From positions 2,797,501 to 2,861,500 of the forward strand of contig BSQZ01000034.1 in NCBI GenBank assembly GCA_033239005.1: a stretch of DNA of 64,000 bases, in the 5' to 3' direction. Every line of letters begins with the position of its first letter. The stretch's first letter is position 1. The DNA is from Lamellibrachia satsuma (Eukaryota; Annelida; Polychaeta; Sabellida; Siboglinidae). The notes below the pieces were generated by a model. It was given only the letters and a program-made list of their open reading frames with translations. It was not told where the DNA came from and searched no databases. The translations under genes and the position numbers were made by a program. Below are positions 25,856-41,014 of the stretch, piece after piece.

Positions 25856-26310
25856 AACACAGGGTGGTGTCTTACCACAACACCAGCGTGGTGTCTTACC
25901 ACAACACGAGCGTGATGTCTTACCACAACACGAGCATGTTGTCTTGCCACAACACGGGCGTAGTGTCTTTACCGAAACACGAGCGTCGTGTTTTACCACA
26001 ACACGGGTGTGGCGCCTTTGCCACAACACGAGCGTGGGGTCTTACCACAACACGAGTTTGGTGTCTTACCACAACATAGCATGGTGTTTTACCACAACAC
26101 GGGCGTGGTCAACACGATCGTGGTGTCTTGCCACAACACAAGCGTGGTGTCTTGCCACAACACGGGTGTGGTGTCTTGCCACAACTCGAGCGTAGTGTCT
26201 TGCTACAACACGATGTATGTCATGTTTGCCACAACACGAGCGTGGTGTCTTACCACAACCCGAGCGTGGTGTCTTATCAAACACAGGCGTGGTGTCTTGA
26301 AACAACAGGA
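25856..26310. repeat. 24 bp minisatellite with a hairpin in each unit, about 18 copies
   Basis: The unit contains GTGGTGTCTTACCAC and then AACACGAGC, with moderate divergence between copies. GTGGT and ACCAC are complementary across a 5 base loop, so each unit can fold into a small stem-loop on either strand. Confidence 0.93.
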
Positions 26311-26605
26311 TTCTCCGTCGATGTCGAGACGCGGAAGAGACGTAACGATGATGGTTATGACGATAATAATAATAATAATAATAATAACAGTAACAAGCAA
26401 TAACCATAACAACACAAAGCTACGTTTTTAAATAAAAATTTAGCAACCAGTATAAAGGTGTCATAGAACCCGTTGCCTTATCACGAGACCAACAATTATT
26501 CATCTGGTGTACATGTGTGCTATTAGTATCCCTCAAACAACATCCGGTCCATTGCCATAATTCTGCATGCGTAAAATTACACATTTAAGCGAAATATAAA
26601 TGAAT

Positions 26606-26699
26606 ACGTAAACGTATAATACGTAAACGTATAATACGTAAACGAATAATACGTAAACGTATAATACGTAAACGTATAACACGTAAACGTACAACACGA
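26606..26699. repeat. 15 bp repeat, about 6 copies
   Basis: ACGTAAACGTATAAT is repeated with single-base changes, some units ending in AAC. Confidence 0.95.
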
Positions 26700-27958
26700 C
26701 TCAAAGTTGCGATTATTTGTTTTGGTAACTCAAGTAAAACATTAATAACACAAAGATTGATATTAAATTACCAGCTAAGCACGTACGCAGCTACACACAG
26801 GTATCTCAGCGACCTAACAATTTACAAGTATCTAATTACAGTTACCAATTTAGCCAATAAGTAAATGTACCTTGGAGACTGTTTTTGCTCTATGTGATGC
26901 CCGCTAGTGTGCGTGTGTCTGGCTTCCTTGTCCCGCTGTCCGCGCCTCCTACCCTCAGACTAGGTCGTTCTGCGGCCGGCCGCACAGACTCTGATATGGT
27001 GTAACGGAGTACATCGACCAGGCTCAGTCGCTGGCCCCACCAGCCAATGACCACTTAGGTGACCGGTGCGTGTGACCTATAGTTACTCCAAGGACTTGAA
27101 GCGTGTCACGAGACGAGGTAATCGGCACGCGTAGTGTGGAGATCGGATGTTATTAAACAACCCCAGCTGCCTACGACAGTGTGTGCTTGCGTGCGTGCGT
27201 GCGTTCGTGCGTGCGTGTGTGCATGCATTTATGCATTATTATTACAATAATAATAATAATAATCACAACCCAATATCGCCATGATGGCTGCACAGAAAAA
27301 CATAGCTGCGTTACAATAACAACTAAAAGGTAGGTCAATAATATTGCAACAAATCAATATTCTACAAGAAGAGGCAGCCACGAGATTGCTTAGTTAGTCG
27401 TGTCACTGCGCACTGGAAAGTCGCCAGCTGAAGACAGGACGCTCCGAGAGCGCAGTATCTTGTCCTCGTGCAAGGAGGCACGTCCACGGTCTACGTCACC
27501 GGTTTAATACGGAGCAACGTCTGTAATACGTACCTTCTGCGTAAACGTTGACTACCGTGGCGGTTTACGTGGCGATAACATCATGGTTGCTTGCTCTTCA
27601 CTTCTCTGGTTAAGTGTACTGCGTTTTGTGAGTGTCATCTGTAAAAGCAAACTCGTTTATGTATCGCGTGTACAGATGTGTATGTATTGTATTGATGCAG
27701 GTTTCATTCTCATATGTCAGCAATTTGTATTCCAATTTATTTGTTAAATATCACAACATAGTCATAATATTTACCTTTATGAAAGTTTCTCCTCCACTAC
27801 TTGTTATATTTATTCCCTGGTTTTACTTATGATATGTTACATTTGGTTACTAATACCCAGCTACCAACCACACTACACACAGACCATGACGCGCATCAAT
27901 TTATTTCAGGTTTATTTCCGGGTTTAATCCACACCGTTCACGTTGCACGGTCGATAGT
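26700..27958. other. No gene seen
   Basis: This holds a short GTGC/GCGT-rich run (27182-27225) and a short ATT/AAT run (27235-27262). Otherwise it is unique sequence without a supportable exon. Confidence 0.45.
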
Positions 27959-28190
27959 TGTTTGAGTCTGAAGATGTTCCGTTACGTGGCATGACTACTG
28001 ACACGTAGAAGATGTTCCGTTAGACTACTGACACGTACATGTTAGTAGATGTTCCGTTACGTGGCATGAGTATTGACACGTACATGTTAGTAGATGTTCC
28101 GTTACGTGGCATAAGTATTGACACGTACATGTTAGTAGATGTTCCGTTACGTGGCATGAGTATTGACACGTACGTGTTAGTAGATGTCAG
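27959..28190. repeat. 45 bp minisatellite, about 5 copies
   Basis: Copies share AGATGTTCCGTTACGTGGCA and TTGACACGTACATGTTAG. The first two copies are shortened. The last three are nearly identical. Confidence 0.93.
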
Positions 28191-28529
28191 ACGATGTGGA
28201 CATTGACTGTAGAAACTATTGTTATGTGGATATTCACCACAGCGTTGTGTAACGTCCGTTGTCAATATCACATTTCTTTGTGACATTTGTAACTGAACGA
28301 CCGCGTAAGTGTGGTAATTTTTTTGCATAATTTTTAATCGGGTAACAATGTCGATTGGCGCATGCAGTTGGATTGATGTCCATGTTATGATATTTTTGTG
28401 CGAACTTCGTATTGTATATGCATATTTTTTTATCCATGGTGATTCATACTATACAACATGACACCATTGCGATATGAATCGCCCGTGATTGTGAGGCGTC
28501 GTAGCGGACAAAAGGGCGATGAAACGGCA

Positions 28530-28815
28530 AAACCGCGTCGAGTTCTACGATATTGATCGAGTTCTGCAAGAACCGTCGAATCTGGTTACCACTGTAAATA
28601 GCGTTGCAGAATGTGCAGCGAAGTTATGCCGCAAAACGTGTAATATAGTATACTACCCAGCTGTAAGTGGCTAAAAGTTACCACTTGCAGAACTCGACGG
28701 TTCTTGCAGAACTCGGCGGTTCTTGCAGAACTCGGCGGTTCTTGCAGAACTCGGCGGTTTTGCTGAACTCGATCAATATCGCAGTCATGACTCGACGGCT
28801 GTCGCAGAACTCGAC
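28530..28815. repeat. Fold-back repeat with an internal 19 bp tandem repeat
   Basis: The left arm (28530-28580) with GATATTGATCGAGTTCTGCA is the inverted complement of the right arm (28755-28790) with GAACTCGATCAATATCGCAG. Between the arms, about four copies of TTCTTGCAGAACTCGGCGG occur (28685-28760). This could be a small fold-back transposon or a locally rearranged repeat. No coding sequence. Confidence 0.7.
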
Positions 28816-28899
28816 GATTCTCGCAAAACTGCGCCTCATACGTGAATGGTGCGAGATGGTGGCGGATTAGCACCAATAATCGGACAAGGCCTCTTTCAT

Positions 28900-29668
28900 A
28901 CCCCTTAAATTCAATTAAAAGTTGTGGGCTACGTTATATGGTCAATGTCAATGCAGGCGGTTGTCAAACGGTTGTAAACAATCAAATGTCCGTTTATTGT
29001 TTTTTACACGATGACTTAAACAATACGCCTGTCTTGATATAACGTGCGCAGCGGAGAATGGCAACGGAGAACCGTAAGGTAATTTTGGGGATCACTGAAC
29101 TGGTGCGGAAGCAAGCTAATAAAGTTAACCGACAATACGTTTCAAACATATATTGTTTATTTTACGACATATAAAGCATGGATGCATATGAACCCAGCAG
29201 ACGGTGCCCAAGGACAGTACAGTCGGGCGGCTTGACTTCGTCATCGCACGCGCCATTTCGTACGCGATGGCCACGTCCTGACGTCAATAACTAGTTCGGT
29301 CCGTATCACGAGCGGTCAATACCACTATTAGCATTGCACCACTGTATCGCACGGCACGTATTGAACGCGTGTGCAGTAATCATTGTTTTTATTTAAGTCA
29401 AGTAATAATAGTGTCATTCACGCCGCGTTACTGTGACGTCACGACACGACGCGGTGTCGTAACGTCATAGCAACACGTCATAATAATCTAGATGACGTAG
29501 ATACGTATATTTACTTACAACCAATGAGCCACATTAATAGGTTAATTAACAAGTGTATGAGACAACATATCCGTTGTGGCTATTTCCCGACCTATTCGGT
29601 CAAACACGACGTCATCGGAGCAGGACATTCTAGCATCGGACATTCTGTAGGCATCAACACCAAGTAGA
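28900..29668. other. No gene seen
   Basis: Unique sequence. The block at 29270-29500 is moderately rich in CG and holds several ACGTCA and CACGAC motifs, but I see no exon or promoter that can be supported. Confidence 0.45.
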
Positions 29669-29889
29669 AGGGACGAACATTAGTTCTTTATTAATATTAA
29701 TCAATGTCTTGCATATACAAACTGTTTAGACGTATGATCAAACAATTATTTTTAGCATATCCAAGAGGTTTGAACCAAGGGGCGAACATTAGTTCTTTAA
29801 TGCTTAATATTAATCAATGTCTTGCACATACAAGCTGTTTGGACATATGATCAAACAATTATTTTTAGCATATCCAAAAGGTTTGAACC
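29669..29889. repeat. Tandem duplication of about 110 bp
   Basis: The two copies share GCGAACATTAGTTCTTTA-like starts and the block CAAACAATTATTTTTAGCAT then ATCCAA(G/A)AGGTTTGAACCA. They differ by a few substitutions and a short insertion. Confidence 0.93.
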
Positions 29890-31378
29890 ATCTTGATAAG
29901 GTGGCGAAAGCTGTACAGGTAAACAAAGACATTTAGGATATGTTAAAAAGAATTGCTTTATTAAGACAACGAAAAACCCTGAGAAATGTTCAATAGCGTT
30001 CAGATATATGCCGAACAAAAATACTATTTGTATTACTGTAAGTTAACATGTATTCAGCTGTTTTCTCTGTCAGAAACCTTACATTCAACGACAGGTCGAG
30101 TCAGTGAGCTACGCAAAATCTATAATATGACTCAATAACTTAATAGAATGCGATGATCCTTACATCGTGCGTTTAGCTGGAGGTAATTTTGGCCAAGTGC
30201 ACCTGCTCTCTTCTCGACTGCATATCGATCCACCTAGATGTCCGTCTCACCGGTTCTGTGACTGAGGAACACGAAACGAACGTACGTCTCATACTGAACT
30301 CACGGATGTCAGAACCGGCCGCTTACTAGAATCAAATGTATTGGCTGGGCCGGAATCATTTTCTATTCCAGCTGTATTAAAGTGTGCCACTTAAAAGAAT
30401 CAGCCTCTACACAGAATCAGACGGCCCGTGGCCCGAAGTAACACTGTTAAGCGACGTCCAACGTACTAGGAGTCAGCCGAGTGTTTAATGCTGGAATACT
30501 CAATAATCAGGTGACGAATTTAATTATATTTTGGTGCGTCCTGCACTGCAATACTGACACAGTTATTACAGAGTCAGACCAAAAGTGTTTACATTGAGTC
30601 GGTTATTTAATGCTAAGATGTTAACCAATTGTCAAGATTTGTAAAATGTGTAAAATATACAATGTCGTCGTTTCCTTTTTCGCAAATATGATTCATATAG
30701 TCTTAAAATATTGTTGTATGACCTATTCAATTAGCATTCATTGTGTTTGTGTTATTATGCGTTACATGTCATAATGCAAGCATTTTATTTTAGAAAGTTT
30801 GTATAATAGTTTTTATGCCTCGGAAGGGGTCGGTTGGTAACTGTACGCATTTTATCGTGTGTTGTTCCATGGCTGTAATAACGAGGTACAAAATAAATCC
30901 TACGTTCAATGGACATACGTGGAATAATCGAAATTGAACAGTTTTCTAAAGAACGGAGGAACGAGCAGTATATTCGAACGTTTCGATCAAGGGTCCGTCG
31001 TCTTAACCATTGTGCTACCACATATTTATAAATAACAATAACTAATACAAATATCAACAACTGAGCATCTTAAATGTTGAGCATTGAATGTACGGCAGTA
31101 AAGCCGTATAACAGGCCTAATTATGCTGTCTGTGTCATTCGCGATCAAGTCTACACACAACATGTTCCGAGTGTCTTCTGGCACAAAGTGAGACGTTCTT
31201 CTATTTGGACTATTCAAAAGTGAATCCGTTGAAGGCACGTCTCACTACTAATTTGATGAAGTGATGTTAGTTAAGGTCTCACCTCAATGATAGCATAGTA
31301 TGTATCGCCAAATATTTACAGTTTACAGTTTACAGTTGCAGAACTTTGCAGGGTCAATTTTCCATGCACTGAAATAAA
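29890..31378. other. No gene seen
   Basis: Unique AT-rich sequence. Minus-strand frames at 30785-31238 lack splice signals and motifs. No RNA gene is recognisable. Confidence 0.45.
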
Positions 31379-31660
31379 CGTTGTAATAATAATAATAATA
31401 AGAAGAAGAATTAACTTCTATGGCGCCTATATCCTCAGGAACCTGAGCTCAGAGGCGCAACAAAACAAAATCATTAACCATAATCGTGAACAAACCGAAC
31501 ATTTATGGTGGAAATGCAATTTGGAACAGATATGTCTTGAGTTTTTTTCGGAAAATAGCTATAGTTTCAGATGTTTTCAAAGTGATAGGGAGTTCATTCC
31601 AGACCCTAGGCGCAGCGACAGAGAAAGCATATCGTTATAATGGCCAACTACTGTGTCACT
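31379..31660 (-). mobile_element. 3' end of a CR1/L2-type LINE
   Basis: On the minus strand the fragment reads RYAFSVAAPRVWNELPITLK then TSETIAIFRKKLKTYLFQI, the standard C-terminus of ORF2 in this LINE group. A short 3' tail (CCTGAGGATATAGGCGCCAT) and (TTA)n/(TTC)n at 31379-31412 follow. Only about 280 bp remain, with a (TA)n array 70 bp away. Confidence 0.85.
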
Positions 31661-31730
31661 CCTGGGTACGTGCACACTGTAATGTATACAATTCTAGATT
31701 TACTGGGTTTGAATGAGCCCAGCTGTCAGT

Positions 31731-32729
<999 letters not shown>

Positions 32730-33780
32730 AAGTGTCAGAGTCGTCTCAAGGCTAAGTCTGGAGAGAGGTTCTATCCCGCATGAACAGCTACTTCGGAATC
32801 GGCAGTGCTGCACTTGATTGGTTCAAGTCATACTTGAGTAACAGAACATGTTGGGTGTTCATAGACAATGTAACTTCTGTTACATCGGAATTAATGTATG
32901 GACTCCTTCAAGGCTCTGTCCTTGGGCCGATACTTTTCTCCGTGTATACGTTACCCACTGCTGACATCGTCAGGAAACATGGCATCAATTATCACTACTA
33001 CGTTGAAAACACACAAATATACCTATCAGTCGATCCCAGTCAAACGTTAATGACGAAGTACAGCAAATTGAACCCTGCCTTGACGTATTACTTCAGTGGA
33101 TGACGCGGAACTTCGTGAAGCTGAATGATGGAAAGACAGAATTCATCGTCGTCGGATCTAAACAACAGAGATCAAAAGTCAACATCACAGAGGTCAGAGT
33201 GGGCGACACCATGATTAATCCGTCAGACAGCGCCAGGAATCTCGGCATCATCTTTGATGAGAACCTTTCCATGGATAAATACATCACCGCTGTATCCAGA
33301 GCTGCCTGTCTATCAATTCGAAATATAGGCCTGATTCACAAGCACATCAATCAGTCTGATTCACAAGCACATCAATCAGTCTGATTCACAAGCACATCAA
33401 TCAGTCTGATTCACAAGCACATCAATCAGTCGGTTGCGGAACAACTCACTAAGCTTCCATCACCTATAAACTAGACATGGGCAATTCTCTGCTTCATGGT
33501 CTCAACAAATCACAAGTACACCGACTCCAGCGACTACAAAACACTACTGCCAGGGTTGTCACCCTCTCCAGGACTTTCAGACACATCACACCTCTCCTCA
33601 AACAACTACACTGGCTGCCAATCGAACAGAGGATTGTCTTCAGAATCTGCACACTTTCGTTCAAGACAATCCGTGGTGTTTCTCCGGCCTACTTGTGCAA
33701 CCTCGTTGAACCGTATGTTGAACCGTGGTAGCAAAGCGAAAGAAACTTTATTAGTATTAATATTATTATTATAATATACA
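32730..33780 (+). mobile_element. Degenerate CR1/L2-type LINE, reverse transcriptase
   Basis: The plus strand shows MNSYFGIGSAALDWFKSYLS, GLLQGSVLGPILFSVYTLP, a catalytic box read as YYVENTQIYLSV where YADDTQIYLS is expected, then after a frameshift VKLNDGKTEFIVVG, SARNLGIIFDENLSMDKYI, and after another shift LNKSQVHRLQRLQNTTARVV and LLKQLHWLPIEQRIVFRICT. The altered catalytic box (the two aspartates replaced by Glu and Asn) and several shifts mean it is dead. It is a different subfamily from the copies at 16 and 22 kb. The tail ends in (TTA)n near 33755. Confidence 0.9.
33336..33432. repeat. 25 bp repeat, about 4 copies, within the LINE
   Basis: TCAGTCTGATTCACAAGCAC followed by ATCAA is repeated perfectly. 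It arose by local duplication in the LINE coding sequence after HKHINQ. Confidence 0.95.
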
Positions 33781-33789
33781 TACTTAAAC

Positions 33790-35637
<1,848 letters not shown>

Positions 35638-35639
35638 TG

Positions 35640-38600
35640 CTGAACGCTGTAGTAGGGAATTAAAAGGCCAAAACATTATTAATATAATTCCAATGCTGCG
35701 AATTGACATGCCAGACATAAATCACAATAAAGTAGGCTATCGTTCATTCGAATTTCTGCGAATGCGCTCGACATCGGTACCTACTCGTGTCATTTAAACT
35801 GTTTGCAAAACACCATCTGGGCAGTCAGAACACTGCACAGAACGAACTGGATTTCTTCATTAAAAATACATTATATTGGCATAAACGCAAAATCTAGTAT
35901 GGCTAATAAAGATTCGGTTTTTCTCAGGCACATCGTTACTTGTGCGACAGTACGTAAAATGCAACTGCCAGAAATGCCAAAAAAACTCGCATTTTCATAC
36001 ATTAGAAATCATGTAAAGTTTAGTTTAAATAATTATGTTTAATTATTTCATAAATGTTGCCAGATGTCACAGTAATTTCCTAACAAATTACATTAATGTC
36101 CCTTTTCTCTGTGTTCTTGTACGAATTGTATTTCACGATGTTGAAGCTATGACAAGAAGCTATGTTTTATTGGTTTTAAACTGTAAAATAATTTGTCAAA
36201 TATCCAAAAAAACTAAAAAATTATATAACCTATATTATTGTGAAGAAATTTTATAAACTTTTTTACTGAAAGACAATGCGCATCACATGGCAACGATGGC
36301 GGACACAGGAACGTGGAGGTGTGAGATTTACATGGATCGTAACGTTACACTTGGCGTAACACAAGGACGTCTGCTTGAGCCAATCTGCTTCCTGGTAATT
36401 GGGTAGTGGGACTAGCTAGCAAGTAAGAAACAACGACGTCACCTGTTGCGCATATATAGAGCAATATTGTCGAAAGAGAGCATCGCAAACCTTCGGGTGG
36501 AAGAAATGAAGGTTGAAAGAAAACATACAGAGCAAACACAGCACAACCGTCATAACCAGTTCTGATACGACGTGGTTTATTCCCGCTAGGTGGCACCATT
36601 TGTTTTACATATAGTCGTTGCTGAAGAGGCGTCTGCAGGCAAAGACATTTCGGGCAACTGACAACGGGCGTCGTAGCAGACCCGGGTTATCTCCATAACC
36701 TTTGTTAAATTACGTATTTGACTTCAGCCTTTTTCATCCCCTCCCCCCTCCTCCCCCCCCCCCCCCCGGTGGAGCATACGCCACCAACGACTCAATTCTA
36801 CCAGGCACGGTGTTGGGCTTGGGCTTTCAGCGCTTTCCATTTATATTCTGCCTTTGACATCTCTGCTTCTACTTCTTTCTGGCCAATCATGCACTTAAAA
36901 TTCTTCTTATACACTTATTTACAAAACTGTGGCCCTTCTGTACCATTTTGTGGTACGCCATGTCTCTGATCAATACATTAGCACAACCATAACATTTCAG
37001 ATAACAAAAACGTTGTTAAATGCCTACAATAATTTCAACAAACATATTGTATATCTGTTTGTCATCACAACCTTAAGACACTGACTGTAGTGTGTAGGAA
37101 CTATCGGGTCGCGGTATCTAACGTAAATATGACGAGTTTGCTCTGTGAAAATGTACTATCTTCTTATAATAACTATAATAACTATAGTCCTCTCCGGGTT
37201 AAGTGGCTTTTGACCTAAATAAAATGCAAATATTGTTTACGATATATTTCATTGGTTATATGAGGCTACCAGCCGAGTTACCCGGCCTTGCACGGGAGAC
37301 AAGGCTGCCACTGCAAGAGGTTATGACCGGAAGCTTCATGCCCCAAAATCATGTCCCACTGCCGATTTCACGAAGCATTCGTTCCGTACGAAGGAACAGT
37401 CGTAGAAAGCATTAACTGTCTTGCAAATAATGGTGCGTATCTACGAACTACTATTGTTCCTTCGTAAAATATCCACTCTGGGGGGTTCCGATTTTGTTTA
37501 ATATACGAACCATCCCCACGGGCCACAGAGCAGGAGGAACAAATGTCAGCTCTATTCATGCGAAACGGACATTCGGACAGACAGGTAGACAAACAAAGAC
37601 AAACTGTTTTATTGTATAAACAAATAACTCATGGTACGGCGATGGAACAACGTTATTGAATCAAAACGCGTGAAGAAGATATGAGATTGTATTTGTTGTA
37701 CGAGTCAGCCATTGGAAAGCAAGCAGCTAAAGTAGCGTCTATTGATTCGTCTGAGGAATATCGCTAAACTTGATATTGATCAACGCTCAGTCTTGCTGAC
37801 GAGTCGCTCTAAGTAACTAACACTTGCAAGCGGCACCGACGTTGTGGATTACGGCTAATGGCTTACCGTCGCTAACTGCTACTAAACGCCCGCTAAAAGT
37901 CATTTTCAATAATGAATCCGCTCCTGGGCCGAAAAGCGATCCCCGCACAATTACGATGTGGGAAAAACGACACCGATTCGCATTATTCCGGCTAATTCGT
38001 ATTACTAGTCGTCGTTTCGTATTTGAAGAGCACGTGACCTCAACACACTCGTATGCAAATGGCCGCCAACCGGAGACGCGTGCGCCAAGTCGTTAAATCA
38101 ATGGGTTTGTGTAGCCGACTTAATAAGCGGTTATTTCCGAGCTCGCGCCGAAATGACCGTCTTCGACTGTCTCATTTCTCTCAGTGGCATTTAGTGTTGT
38201 ATTCTTAAAATTATTGCGACAGTCTACAAACAATCTGCCTTCGAAGCACTTGTAATCAGCGCAGTGTCCATCACGCTGGGCCGTTGTCTCTCCATCGGCA
38301 GTCCGTGATAGGCATCGCCACGTAATGGTCTTTTAACAACTGCGGTTAAAGAAGGTAGAAAGTAAAACGACCGGTCGGTCTTGATTTAATGGTCCAAGTG
38401 GGTTCAATGTTAACCTTTTTTAGTGCTGCTCGCAAATTTGTATTTTGATAATTCTGAAAGTCACTGACACACACACGTTCTCAGCCGTCCATTAGAAAGT
38501 TTAATTTAAGATTTAATTAATCCTCAAAATTGCCATGTTCGTGTTAAAAAGGAGCCTAGACTGACGGGAACTCAATTCGTATTTCACGAACCAGCAAGTC

Positions 38601-38879
38601 AAATAATGATAAGTCCCCAAGTGGTATTTCGGTTTGTTGTACGCCTGGCAGGACCGCCTGATTGTGACGTGTGTAACTGCGTGGGAACACTAAGAAAGAA
38701 ATCTAGCCGAACTGCCATTCCATACAACTTATTCACCCCTTATGGGCTTAGTGGTTAGTGAAACGACCCACGGTTCACAGATATACGACTTAATATATCA
38801 GGAACATGACATATTATGTTAATATGACATATGTAAATGACAACAATTTTAACAGTGGCAATTCGAAAAATAGCGTGCG
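35640..38879. other. No gene seen in about 3.2 kb
   Basis: Mostly unique. A C-rich tract with a run of about 15 C lies at 36735-36768. Frames of 70-90 codons (35803, 36718, 37824) lack motifs and splice context. The stretch 37800-38160 is somewhat richer in CG, but no exon can be defended. Confidence 0.4.
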
Positions 38880-39158
38880 TATACATTACCGACTACATTG
38901 CTGAAAGCATATATTGATACATTACTTTACCCAATAATAAATATCATAAATGCACCACTGTGCTCTGGCTTGTTTCCTGATGATTTAAATTAGCGCAAGT
39001 CAACCCATTTCTACTACTTCTACAACCCTATTTGCCTAAAGAAAACGTAAACAGTTGATGACCTATTTATGATCTAAACTTATTTCCAAGGTACCGGAAA
39101 AAGTTGTAGCAAGCCGTCTAATAGTCGCTCCATAAACCAATTCAGATATTGTCTCCAA
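38880..39158 (+). mobile_element. LINE fragment left of the DNA transposon
   Basis: A decayed plus-strand ORF2 piece with segments like ITNIINASLCSGLFPDDL and then KLISKVPEKVVASRL, the beginning of the reverse transcriptase. It stops at the TATA that flanks the DNA transposon. The same LINE resumes at 44027 at a later position in the polymerase, so about 130 codons including the YADD region are missing between the two pieces. Confidence 0.75.
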
Positions 39159-39162
39159 TATA

Positions 39163-39322
39163 CACTCTAAAAACAGATTGGTTGAGAAAACGACCAATCT
39201 AATTGGTTGGCCCAATATTGGTTATATATTGGTTGTTTTAACCAATATATTGGTCAACTAGTGACCAATCCGTTGGTTGTCCGGTAACCAATCACATTGG
39301 TTACGCCTACAACCAATTTTTT
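39163..39322. repeat. Left subterminal CCAAT-motif array
   Basis: About eleven ACCAAT or ATTGGT hexamers lie in 160 bp, in both orientations, often paired as palindromes such as CCAATATTGG. These are probably transposase binding sites. They are also exact CCAAT boxes, the NF-Y recognition core. Confidence 0.85.
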
Positions 39323-39585
39323 ATGCATTATTGTTGCCTTATGCCGTGCTTATTGTGCAGTACAGCAACTTCAGACGATGTATTAGTACATTAGATTAGT
39401 AATATAATTGTTTGGCCCAATATCGGTTGCCTTAACCAATATATTGGTCAACTAGTGACCATTATTTTGGTTGTTCGGTACCCAATCACATTGGTTATAG
39501 GCCTACAACCAATCTTTGTTTATTATTGTTGCCTGATGTCTTCCTTATTGTGCTGTACAGCAACTTAAACCGCTGTATTAGTACT
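39207..39585. repeat. Direct duplication of the left subterminal block, period about 205 bp
   Basis: The block 39207-39391, beginning TTGGCCCAATATTGG, recurs at 39412-39585, beginning TTGGCCCAATATCGG, with about 15-20 per cent difference and small indels. Both copies contain AACCAATATATTGGTCAACT and end in TGTATTAGTAC. Confidence 0.88.
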
Positions 39586-40404
39586 TTGTGAATCCTATAA
39601 TAAAACAACTAAACAATCCAAGCAGTTTCAGTTAAATACTAGGTGACTACATTTGCTGAGTGGCAGTGGTCACGTGAGATGCAGGCAACTTCCTTTTCTC
39701 AGCATGACTTTGAATTGACGAGGCCACCGCGTAGACTTGGTAAGTGTCAAATAGTTTCTTAACCAAAAGTTTGTTTATATTATATAATTTTGGCATGATA
39801 TGGTATATAAAGGAATATGCTATTATTTGATGTAACTTTAATGTATTGTATAAATATATATTCATACATATGACTAGTTTTATTCTCAAGGGTGTGACCT
39901 TGTATGTGCTTATTGATGGAGACGGGCCAAGCCCGCACGTATCAGTTTTCATATAGAGCTGGAAGCAGTACTAGGAGTCATTGGTGAAATATACCAGATC
40001 TTGGTTTATCATCATAAGGAGTTAGTAACTGTCTGTTAGCCAGTGTACATCTTGCTCTACGTTAACTTTAAAATGCATAGTTGTAAGTAGTTAGCAAAGT
40101 TAGTTAGCAAAGCTTTAATGGAATGTTTGAAACTGATATATCCTGTGTTTGACTGTGGAATGCAGAAATGACAAATTATCCAGTGACCAGCTCAAGCCAG
40201 CGGGGTGGTTCAACGCAACAGCCATACTCCACTAGATGGCAGACAGCAGTCAGTATTGAGTCACTGTGGACTTGTGCAGCTGTGTTGCTATTTTCTATAT
40301 AACGGGTAGTTTGAGTATTTAGACCTACTTGATGTCTACCAATTAGTACATTGTATTGATTAATATATTTGTTAATATTTTTGTAGTTTCACCAGTCATC
40401 ACTG

Positions 40405-40471
40405 ATGGACAATTATGTGGAAGACAAGCTGGCCGATTGGGGAATGCAGCACATGATTGAGACATTCAGGG
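40405..40471 (+). CDS. Transposon accessory gene, exon 1
   Basis: It starts at ATG 40405 and ends at a strong donor, CATTCAGG G/GTAAGT, phase 1. It encodes about 22 residues (MDNYVEDKLADWGMQHMIET then FR), similar in pattern to the first helix of a SAM-type domain (W-G-L-x-x-L-I-x-x-F), but too short to be sure. An upstream exon cannot be excluded. Confidence 0.45.
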
Positions 40472-40743
40472 GTAAGTCTAAGTATTAACTTTTTTTTTCT
40501 ATGTTCTGTTCTATAGTCACCAGTCTGGCTATTTGACACTTCTCACTGGAGTACAAATGGCATATGTCTATCTTCGAAGCATATGCTACATCCGTAATCA
40601 AAAACATTATTAACTTAGTAATTATAAATGAATATATAAATAAATGTACACATAATGTACTGGAATGTCGTCATGCTTCAGCGTATTATACTCCGTGTTC
40701 CTTGCTTATTACAGAGTGGGACATACCTTGCTGCCTACCTAAG

Positions 40744-41009
40744 AAAGAGATGAGACTATCTTGGCGGCCAAGGAGTTATTCCTCCTCTGTGAAGATGTGC
40801 TCTATGAGGTGGACTTTTTGGTGAAGGCAGTCGACATCTGCTTCAAGGTCTTCTTTATATTCAATGCAGAGTACCCCGCTGAGGCAGCAGACGTGTGGAC
40901 ATTCGTACAGAAGGGGCTTTTCAACATCACCACGCCATATGACGTGGTCACACCAAGAGAGATGAAACTTCTCGGCCACATTAAGGCCAGGCTAAACCCC
41001 AAAAATTGA
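40744..41009 (+). CDS. Transposon accessory gene, exon 2
   Basis: With the acceptor TGCTGCCTACCTAAG the exon continues exon 1 in frame (Glu codon split 1+2) and reads RDETILAAKELFLLCEDVLY, VDFLVKAVDICFKVFFIFN, AEYPAEAADVWTFVQKGLF and ends GHIKARLNPKN at TGA 41007-41009. The C-terminal part resembles the end of an uncharacterised protein encoded by many animal DNA transposons (aromatic F.F, A.....WTF.Q, then R.KEL...L). With the more obvious acceptor TTATTACAG 40 bp upstream the frame would close. Function unknown, perhaps an accessory to transposition. An AATAAA overlaps the stop. Confidence 0.55.
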
Positions 41010-41014
41010 ATAAA
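41009..41014 (+). terminator. Polyadenylation signal of the accessory gene
   Basis: AATAAA overlaps the last base of the TGA stop codon, followed by an AT-rich and T-rich stretch (TTTTTTAATTCATTTATTTT). Such overlap marks a very short 3' untranslated region. Confidence 0.55.
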
